From Nitrospirota bacterium (GTDB lineage: Bacteria; Nitrospirota; Nitrospiria; Nitrospirales; Nitrospiraceae), in assembly GCA_030682135.1 (NCBI GenBank), contig JAUXQT010000019.1:1-61167 (forward strand): a stretch of DNA of 61,167 nucleotides, written 5' to 3'. The position numbers and the translations under genes were made by a program. This document shows, in pieces, positions 17,184-23,902 of the stretch. The notes under the pieces are model-generated. The model was not told the DNA's origin, did not search any database, and saw only the letters and a program-made list of their open reading frames with translations. Within the stretch, counting starts at the first letter, position 1, and every line of letters begins with the position of its first letter.

Positions 17184-18002
17184 ATGAACGATCGACGGGA
17201 GTTCCAGCTTATCCAGGGATTTCGACCACCCCGGGACAAACCAACGCAACCGCGTGAATCTCTCGCACAGGAGCGTCCGCACAACACCGACGCCGCCAAT
17301 CTCTGTCAACTGGGGGACCAGGCCGAATACAGCCTCCTCAAAGCCCTCAAGACATCCGAAAAGCGGGTGAGCGCCCTGCTGCACGATCGCAGCCGCATTG
17401 GGCAGGAATTGCACGAGTCTGTACTGCACGCGCTCTACACGATCAGAGTGTGCCTAGCGCAACCAGCTGCCTTGTACAGCGGTGCGCCATTGACTGGGCC
17501 TCATACCCACCATCAGGCAGCCGACCAGCTCAGCCTGCTCATTCAGAACATCGAACGTATGATCCGAAGTCTCGAGTCCGACCGAGTGGATCCATTTCGG
17601 CTGATCGCTGAGTTGCAGGGCCTCGCCCAAACCGCCGAACAAGCACATGCGATACAAGTTCGCGTGAAAGTCGAACCGGCCGCCGAGGAGATTCTGACCG
17701 GCGAAGAAGCCCGTGAACTGGTCGCCATTACCAGAGAAGCCCTGAATAATTCCGTTCGCCATGCTCGAGCCACACGGATCGTGATCGCACTTCGACATAT
17801 CGGCTCCTGCGTTCGACTGCGCATCCGTGATAACGGGTCTGGCTTCGACATGGCCCAGGCACCAGCGAAGGGATTGGGATTCGCCCAAATGGACAACCAG
17901 GTTCGAAAAGTCGGTGGCCGCCTGAACATCCAGTCCACGGTAGGGCGAGGCACCTGCATCACCGCGGACGTCTATCTTGAACCGATCCTTACAATGATAT
18001 GA
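17184..18002 (+). CDS. Sensorless NarL-type histidine kinase, paralogue of the 11029 gene
   Basis: 272 residues. It aligns over its length with the kinase at 11029-11859: shared N-terminus RREFQLIQGFR, H-box RSRIGQELHESVLHALYTIR, N-box TREALNNSVRHARA, G1 IRDNGSGFDM, G2 GLGFAQMDNQVRKVGG. A 15-20 residue insertion follows the H-box helix. There is no membrane or recognised sensor domain. The start at 17184 matches the paralogue; the frame is open to 17139. It follows the P450 by 81 bp and overlaps the next kinase by ATGA, so the biosynthetic and signalling genes look co-transcribed. Confidence 0.87.
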   Translation: MNDRREFQLIQGFRPPRDKPTQPRESLAQERPHNTDAANLCQLGDQAEYSLLKALKTSEKRVSALLHDRSRIGQELHESVLHALYTIRVCLAQPAALYSGAPLTGPHTHHQAADQLSLLIQNIERMIRSLESDRVDPFRLIAELQGLAQTAEQAHAIQVRVKVEPAAEEILTGEEARELVAITREALNNSVRHARATRIVIALRHIGSCVRLRIRDNGSGFDMAQAPAKGLGFAQMDNQVRKVGGRLNIQSTVGRGTCITADVYLEPILTMI

Positions 18003-19195
18003 AACGATCACGCAGCCAGCTTGTCACCGCCACATCGTCTCCCGCGTTGCGGCGAACCGCCAACGTTCACGGCAGGACCGAGACCCTGCGCCCACTGAAA
18101 CCGGCTACCCACCAGGGGGAGCCGATCGAGCATTGTTATCGCGCGATCTTGGAGGCCTCCGACAGTGCCATCCTGCTTCTTTCGACTGAGTCCATCATTC
18201 TGGAATGGAACCATGCAGCCGAAATGGTCTCCGGCTGGACGGCCGACGAAGCACTGGGCCGCAGCTATCTGGAGCTCTGTCTCCCCATCGAGGCACGTGA
18301 GTCGTTCTTAGCTGAACTCGTGCAAGTCGCCGAGGGGAACGAACGACAAGGATTCGAAAGTCCCCTCCGGACACGCGCAGGTTCACTGACGATGCTCTCC
18401 TGGAATATGTCACGGGTCGCAGGGGCCGGCGGGCGACTGATCGGCCTCATCGCGATCGGCACCGCCAAGGTTTCGCAACCCCGGATCGAAGAGGAACTCC
18501 GATTGGCCCAGACCCAAGTTCGTCGCGCAACGCGCCGAACGCACATCGCCGCAGAAGAAGAACGGTGCAGAATTGCGCGGGAATTGCACGATGAGTTCGG
18601 ACAGGCACTGACCGGCCTGCAGTTCGACCTGGCCTGGCTCAACAGGAAGCTTCCGCACGCGCCTGCCTGTGCCGACAGCGGCGATCTCCAGCACAAAGTC
18701 CAAGCCATGTCCGGTTCAGTCGATCGGCTCTTGGACGCTGTTCGCGCAACTGCGACAGCCTTGCGCCCCGCCATGCTGGACGACCTCGGTTTGATCCCGG
18801 CGCTCGAATCTCTGGCCACTGCGTTTCAGGATCGTACCGGCGCAGGCTGTGCGGTCACTGTGGCTCCGGAGTGGTCGTCCCTCTCCCTGCCCTCCGAGAT
18901 ATCGTCTGCATTATTTCGAATTGCACAAGAACTCCTGACGAATGTGATGCGGCACGCTGCGGCCTCGCAGGTACAGATTCGACTGACCCGTAGCGGCGAC
19001 AACGTGAGGGTAGACATAACGGACAACGGGAAGGGCATCAGCCCTGAGCGAGTGACCACCACTGATTCCTTCGGGCTTCATGGCGTGCGGGAGCGCGTCT
19101 CTCTCCTGGGGGGGAGCTTTCATATCGCAGGCACATCCGGCATCGGAACCACGGCCTCCGCCACCCTGCCACTTGTGGAGTGCGCCGCACCATGA
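17999..19195 (+). CDS. PAS-domain histidine kinase (NarL type)
   Basis: 398 residues. One PAS domain (about 45-160, YRAILEASDSAILLLSTES, then ILEWNHAAEMVSGW) is followed by HisKA_3 (EEERCRIARELHDEFGQALT) and HATPase_c (AQELLTNVMRHAAASQ, ITDNGKGISP, SFGLHGVRERVSLLGG). It overlaps the upstream kinase and the downstream regulator by 4 bp each, forming a kinase-kinase-regulator unit. It is soluble. The PAS ligand is unknown. The arrangement strongly suggests that this kinase phosphorylates the NarL regulator at 19192. Confidence 0.92.
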   Translation: MKRSRSQLVTATSSPALRRTANVHGRTETLRPLKPATHQGEPIEHCYRAILEASDSAILLLSTESIILEWNHAAEMVSGWTADEALGRSYLELCLPIEARESFLAELVQVAEGNERQGFESPLRTRAGSLTMLSWNMSRVAGAGGRLIGLIAIGTAKVSQPRIEEELRLAQTQVRRATRRTHIAAEEERCRIARELHDEFGQALTGLQFDLAWLNRKLPHAPACADSGDLQHKVQAMSGSVDRLLDAVRATATALRPAMLDDLGLIPALESLATAFQDRTGAGCAVTVAPEWSSLSLPSEISSALFRIAQELLTNVMRHAAASQVQIRLTRSGDNVRVDITDNGKGISPERVTTTDSFGLHGVRERVSLLGGSFHIAGTSGIGTTASATLPLVECAAP

Positions 19196-19839
19196 TTGGA
19201 ACACAGGTGGTAAAGATTCTCATCATTGACGATCACGAGGTCGTCCGCCGGGGCGTGAAACAGATCCTGGAGGAAACCGTTCCTCACGTCGATGTCGGAG
19301 AAGCCGATTCCGCACAGCAAGGAATGGCCGCGGTACGGCAACGGCCCTGGGATTTGGCCATCGTGGATATCAGCCTTCCCGACCAGAACGGGCTGGAACT
19401 CTTGTGTGAGTTACACAGCATGGCGCCACAGCTCCCACTGATGGTCCTGAGCCTGCACCCGGAAGAGCAATATGCCGTTCGCGCCTTCCGTGCCGGGGCG
19501 ATGGCCTATCTCACCAAACAAACAGCACCGGAAGAACTGGCCAGGGCCGTCAAACAGGTCCTGTCAGGCCGCCGGTATGTGACCGCCTCCCTCGGAGAGC
19601 GCATGGCCGGCAACCTGAGTAAACACCCCGCTGGGCTGGCCCATCAGACCCTGTCCGAGCGGGAGTTCGAAGTCCTTGTGTCGTTAGCCCAGGGCCAGTC
19701 CGTCAAACATATCGCACAATCTCTGGGGTTGAGTATGAAGACCGTGAGTACCTATCGAGCGCGGCTCCTGGATAAGTTGCAACTCGCCACCACGGCTGAA
19801 CTCATCCGATACGCACTCGACCATCACTTGGTGGAATAG
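19192..19839 (+). CDS. NarL/FixJ-family response regulator
   Basis: 215 residues starting at the ATG that overlaps the kinase stop (ATGA). The receiver domain has an intact acidic pocket (IIDDHE), phosphoacceptor Asp in LAIVDISLPDQNG and the conserved Lys in YLTKQTAP. A LuxR-type helix-turn-helix completes it (LSEREFEVLVSLAQGQS, then MKTVSTYRARLLDKL). It is the output of the kinase pair upstream and the last gene of the lux-box operon as I read it. Binding sites are unknown. Confidence 0.94.
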   Translation: MIGTQVVKILIIDDHEVVRRGVKQILEETVPHVDVGEADSAQQGMAAVRQRPWDLAIVDISLPDQNGLELLCELHSMAPQLPLMVLSLHPEEQYAVRAFRAGAMAYLTKQTAPEELARAVKQVLSGRRYVTASLGERMAGNLSKHPAGLAHQTLSEREFEVLVSLAQGQSVKHIAQSLGLSMKTVSTYRARLLDKLQLATTAELIRYALDHHLVE

Positions 19840-20047
19840 CCTCGACGATGCGCTACCCGAACACACAGACACATCGGTGGGGCACAGAACACAGAGATGG
19901 CGACCGGAGCCATTCGCCTCTGCGTGACTCGGGGTGGCGTCAGAATCCGCCTACAGGCTGTGGCTATTCAGCTGATTGTCTTTTCCCGCGATCCGCCCTA
20001 AGACTAGACATGACTCAACGCACGGCGATCGACGACGAAACAACCCT

Positions 20048-20458
20048 ATGACCATTGTTCTAGCCGACATGGACGCCTACCTACGAGGAAGACTCCGGAA
20101 ACGTCTGGAAAAAGTCTCGGGTGTGACGGTGGTAGGAGAATCGTCGAACTCGACAGAAACCACCGCGATGATTCTCAATCGGAACCCGGATGTGGCCATC
20201 GTAAGTTCCCTCTTAGAGGGCGGCAGCGGCCTCGATGTCCTTCGGCACGTCCGGCAATTGATGATTCCTCCCACGATCATTGCCGTGAGGGACAACCCCT
20301 CGCTCGATCACAACAATGCCTACTCGGTCGCCGGCGCCGATTTCATCGTCGATAAAGCCGCAGACGATCGCAGGATCATCGACATCATTCGCCTGCTGTG
20401 TGACGGTCACCGCCAGACCGACGTCATGGATTCCTCTTTTGCCACGCGCCATGAATAA
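20048..20458 (+). CDS. Stand-alone degenerate receiver domain
   Basis: 136 residues, a single receiver fold with no output domain. The beta1 strand reads MTIVLADMDAYLRGRL with one of the usual two acids, and the phosphoacceptor position in DVAIVSSLLEGGSGLDVLR is Ser53, where Asp is expected. The Lys is retained (IVDKAADD). It therefore cannot be phosphorylated in the normal way and may act as a pseudo-receiver that binds a kinase or regulator. It lies 208 bp after the NarL regulator; co-transcription is possible. No start alternative is better than the ATG at 20048. Confidence 0.75.
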   Translation: MTIVLADMDAYLRGRLRKRLEKVSGVTVVGESSNSTETTAMILNRNPDVAIVSSLLEGGSGLDVLRHVRQLMIPPTIIAVRDNPSLDHNNAYSVAGADFIVDKAADDRRIIDIIRLLCDGHRQTDVMDSSFATRHE

Positions 20459-20554
20459 GCACCGTTTCACTGCAATCGTCTGGTCTCTTCCGTTCACCGC
20501 TACGGCATCATACAAATTGACAGGCTGCCCCCTCGCCGATTAGGATAACGCGCC

Positions 20555-21118
20555 GTGAGCCATTCCAACCATACAGAACCCACACCCGTGAAACACCCCC
20601 CCTCGGTCGCAAGCCGGATCGAGCATGTATTCGAAATCGTCGTGTTCGCCAGCCGATGGATTCAAGCTCCGCTCTATGGCGGCTTGATCGTCGCGGAACT
20701 GCTGTACGCTTACAAGTTTCTGGTCGAGCTGTGGGAGATGGTCCGGCATATCAATCAGCAGGAAGAGACGATCTTCATGCTCGGCATCCTGGGACTGATC
20801 GACGTCACGATGGTGGCAAACTTATTGACCATGGTGATCATCGGCGGCTACGCCACCTTCGTGAGTAAATTGGACTTGGAGGGCCATCCCGACCGGCCTG
20901 ACTGGCTCACCCACATCGACCCCGGCACCATCAAGATTAAACTCGCCGCCTCGCTGATCGGCATCTCCAGCATTCACTTGCTAAAATCGTTCGTCAACAT
21001 CGCGAATGAAGACACCGAACATATCAAGTGGAAGATTTTGATTCACCTGACGTTCATCGGTTCTGCGATTCTCCTCGCCTGGACGGACAAGATCATGCAG
21101 AAAGATCGCAAACACTGA
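20555..21118 (+). CDS. UPF0114 (YqhA-like) integral membrane protein
   Basis: 187 residues with a polar N-terminus and four predicted membrane segments (around LYGGLIVAELLYAYKFL, LLTMVIIGGYATFV, KLAASLIGISSIHLL, LIHLTFIGSAILLAW). The motifs FVSKLD and WLTHIDPGTIKIKLA are those of the UPF0114/YqhA family, whose function is not established. The start is GTG at 20555, nine bases after AGGA. It is followed by an 18-bp perfect palindrome. Confidence 0.85.
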   Translation: MSHSNHTEPTPVKHPPSVASRIEHVFEIVVFASRWIQAPLYGGLIVAELLYAYKFLVELWEMVRHINQQEETIFMLGILGLIDVTMVANLLTMVIIGGYATFVSKLDLEGHPDRPDWLTHIDPGTIKIKLAASLIGISSIHLLKSFVNIANEDTEHIKWKILIHLTFIGSAILLAWTDKIMQKDRKH

Positions 21119-21130
21119 CAGATGGGCGAC

Positions 21131-21168
21131 GGTATCGCATCGGATACGAACGTATCCGATGCGATACC
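21131..21168. repeat. Perfect 18-bp palindrome
   Basis: Arms GGTATCGCATCGGATACG (21131-21148) and CGTATCCGATGCGATACC (21151-21168) are exact inverse complements separated by AA. It starts 12 nt after the UPF0114 stop. It is not followed by a T-tract, so it is a poor intrinsic terminator on the plus strand. Confidence 0.9.
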
Positions 21169-21331
21169 TACCCTGCTTATGCCGCTCATAGGGCCGTTTG
21201 AAAAATCAGTCGAATCCAGCCCCCTCCTCCTTTACAGACTCCATACGATCGGCATGGCTGTTGCGTACCCATCTAGACATCGCGCACATAACATCATCCA
21301 GGGCGTATCCATTCACCATCACGAGGTTGCG

Positions 21332-22405
21332 ATGACACGACGACCCCATTTCCTGTTCATGCTCCTGATCGTTCTACTCTTACAGACTGCCTGCAGTTCT
21401 TCCGTCCTGCAGCTCCGTGACCAACTGGATCTCCATCGCGGAACGTTCCGCCAAAAGTTAGCCGATAAGAAAGAACTCACGGCAAAGTTCCTCGCATGCA
21501 CCAGACAGGCCCACGATGAGCTGCCGGGGGATCGACGCGATACGGGAACCTCGCCACAGGCTCTCGCGCAGCTGACCCCGGAGGGACAAGCCACGAGCGT
21601 CCGTCCGCTCGCGGCCGTCATCGAGAAGATTCGCCTACGGCACCAGGATAAGGGAGCCTCCCTCACCATCCTCGCCCAGGTCCTCGATGACGTGACCAAT
21701 GATGCGAACGCGCACATCGACCTGGATAAACTCAAGCAGGTCATCGACGTCGCCAGGCAATGGCATGGACATCTCGGGATAGATGAGGATCAACTGGAAC
21801 AAGACGCTTCTCGTTTCGCCAGGATGCTCCTGAGTTACAATAAAGCCTATTTTGGCGATCTCAGCTTTGCCACCAAACCAGATGCATCAGGCGGTACGTC
21901 CCACGGAGTCGTGAAAGTCACCTCGAAGGGGTTCGTCGATCGAAGCGGGAACACCTTGCTCTTTCCTGGAATCTCAGCGGAGATTGAAGTGAGCCAGGCC
22001 AATTCGGTTCGTGTATCCGCCACCACGGTCGATTCACAGCATGTCAGCGCCGATCTGACACGTATTTTTCTGGAAGCCTTCTTCGATACCGCGTTTCGAG
22101 TCCCAGCCGTACATGGCGCGACTGCCTTGCGAGTGGGCCCCATCCCCCAGGAGTCGCCCTACCCGGAATTCGATGCCCATCATCCCGCAATCCCCCTGGA
22201 GGCCTTGGCCCGCGTAACTCGTGACGCCCTGCGAGCCGAAGCGGCCGTCACGTCCCTGGCAGGAAAAGCCGTCCGCGGTGGCACGGTATTCAGTACCCAG
22301 AACGAAACCGTTGCAGCCACACTCGAAACCGCTGCCGGAGTGATGGCTAAAAAGCTTGTTGAACACGAGGGGTTCTGCTATTTCCAAGTCACACAGGGCT
22401 CGTAA
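21332..22405 (+). CDS. Uncharacterised lipoprotein
   Basis: 357 residues. The N-terminus MTRRPHFLFMLLIVLLLQTAC is a lipoprotein signal with the lipobox Cys at residue 21. The mature part has a helical first half with heptad-like charge patterning and a C-terminal region with SLAGKAVRGGTVF and FCYFQV, none of which I recognise. I chose the ATG at 21332 because the signal peptide starts there; the frame is open from 21122. It is 73 bp from the patatin lipoprotein and may belong to the same envelope-localised unit. Confidence 0.75.
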   Translation: MTRRPHFLFMLLIVLLLQTACSSSVLQLRDQLDLHRGTFRQKLADKKELTAKFLACTRQAHDELPGDRRDTGTSPQALAQLTPEGQATSVRPLAAVIEKIRLRHQDKGASLTILAQVLDDVTNDANAHIDLDKLKQVIDVARQWHGHLGIDEDQLEQDASRFARMLLSYNKAYFGDLSFATKPDASGGTSHGVVKVTSKGFVDRSGNTLLFPGISAEIEVSQANSVRVSATTVDSQHVSADLTRIFLEAFFDTAFRVPAVHGATALRVGPIPQESPYPEFDAHHPAIPLEALARVTRDALRAEAAVTSLAGKAVRGGTVFSTQNETVAATLETAAGVMAKKLVEHEGFCYFQVTQGS

Positions 22406-22477
22406 CCTGCACGGACGACATATTGTTCGTCCGTCGGTGAGCCGCGATTGAACCAGTACCAGTAGGGAGACACGACG

Positions 22478-23902
22478 ATGAAGTCCATGTCGGTTGCATT
22501 CAGCATGAGCCTCAGCCTGCTCCTGACCGGCTGCCTTGCGAAGATCCATCAACTCCCGGCCCATCCCGATACGGCCACACCGGTCTTTGCACCCCTGCCG
22601 GACCAAGACATGCTCGTCGGCATTGCCGTATCCGGTGGCGGCAGTCGGGCGGCCACCTTTGCGGCCGGAGCCCTCGAAGCACTGGCGAATGTTCGCATTC
22701 TAGAAAACGGGCAGTCTCGAAGCGTGCTGGACAAAGTCACCCATATGTCCAGTGTGTCCGGTGGCAGCCTGGCCACGGCCTACTATGCCGTCAAGAAACC
22801 AGCCAAGTCAGAAGCCATCTTGGCAGCGGACGGGCTCTCTCCAATCTACCGGCAGTTTTTTTCGTCCTTCAAAGAGGACATGCAGCTGAACTTCCAGCTC
22901 CGGGCACTCGGCCGGCAGATGGTCAACTTCCGTGTCGCCAATCCTACCAAGCTGGCCTACTCCTTCGCCGATGTCTGGGACGCGAATTTCTTCAACGAAA
23001 TCACCTTTGCGGGCCTCTATGAGCGAGAGCAGCGAGGGGATGCGCCGCGGATCATCTTGAACGGCACGATCTATAACAGCGGGCGACGGCTGGTCCTGAC
23101 CACGCTTCCCCCGGCGGACTTTGCCTACGATTTCACGAAAGAACTGCGGGCCAAACTCGTCTCCAAGGGCCAGCAGTTCACTCCGGAAGGCAAAGCCAGC
23201 TTCGACAAGAGCGTGGAACGGGCCAAGCACCAATTCCTCCCGCAGACAGTTGAGGATCTCGCCGGAGACCATCGTGGCCTGCCTGTTTCGCTCGCAGTCG
23301 CCACCTCCGCGTCCTTTCCTCCCGTGGTCGGACCTGTGACCTATCAAACCGCCGGAACGGATATGTACACCCACGTCGGAGACGGCGGCCTGTTCGACAA
23401 CCTCGGCACCGAGTCGTTGACTACGCTCTTCCTGAATAAGCTGGCCTCGACCGGACATGCCGCCAAAAGGGGATTGATCATCGTCGTCGATGCTTCCTAC
23501 CCCTTCGACGAAGGAGATGCCGATCTCAATACGAGTGAGAAGGGGTTTGAGGTCTTTGTCCAGGATCCCTCCCGCATCGTCGGAATCATGGAAGAACGGG
23601 CCAATGCCTATCAGGCCATGCTCTGGCACAGCTTGCGCACCGAAGGCGCGCTGCTTCCGGACTACGATCATTTGAAACTGATCATTCTTCGCTATACGGA
23701 TTCCGAGTGGACCGCTGGCGATCCCATTCCTGCCGGCTGCCCCAGCACCCTGACGCCTGAGGCCATCACCCACACAATTCGCCAGGTGCCGACGTTATTC
23801 AAAATCGAAGAGGCGTGCCACGGCGCACTCTTGATTGCTGCGGCTCAAAAGGTCGTCAAGAAACAGCAGCAGCGAATCATCAATTTTATTGAGGCGCGAT
23901 GA
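22478..23902 (+). CDS. Patatin-like phospholipase, lipoprotein
   Basis: 474 residues with a lipoprotein signal ending LLLTGC near residue 19, indicating membrane anchoring. The patatin catalytic dyad is complete: oxyanion loop VSGGGSRAATFAAG, nucleophile Ser in MSSVSGGSLATAYYAV (G-x-S-x-G variant S-V-S-G-G) and Asp in GDGGLFDNLGTE. Such enzymes hydrolyse acyl esters of phospholipids or other lipids. It has AGGGAGA upstream and its stop overlaps the next gene by ATGA, so a pair of patatins is made from one transcript. Confidence 0.92.
   Translation: MKSMSVAFSMSLSLLLTGCLAKIHQLPAHPDTATPVFAPLPDQDMLVGIAVSGGGSRAATFAAGALEALANVRILENGQSRSVLDKVTHMSSVSGGSLATAYYAVKKPAKSEAILAADGLSPIYRQFFSSFKEDMQLNFQLRALGRQMVNFRVANPTKLAYSFADVWDANFFNEITFAGLYEREQRGDAPRIILNGTIYNSGRRLVLTTLPPADFAYDFTKELRAKLVSKGQQFTPEGKASFDKSVERAKHQFLPQTVEDLAGDHRGLPVSLAVATSASFPPVVGPVTYQTAGTDMYTHVGDGGLFDNLGTESLTTLFLNKLASTGHAAKRGLIIVVDASYPFDEGDADLNTSEKGFEVFVQDPSRIVGIMEERANAYQAMLWHSLRTEGALLPDYDHLKLIILRYTDSEWTAGDPIPAGCPSTLTPEAITHTIRQVPTLFKIEEACHGALLIAAAQKVVKKQQQRIINFIEAR

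Noticed and set aside
21131-21168. Lux box
   Set aside because: It is a strong dyad but lacks ACCT/AGGT ends and the downstream GTCGCGTA.
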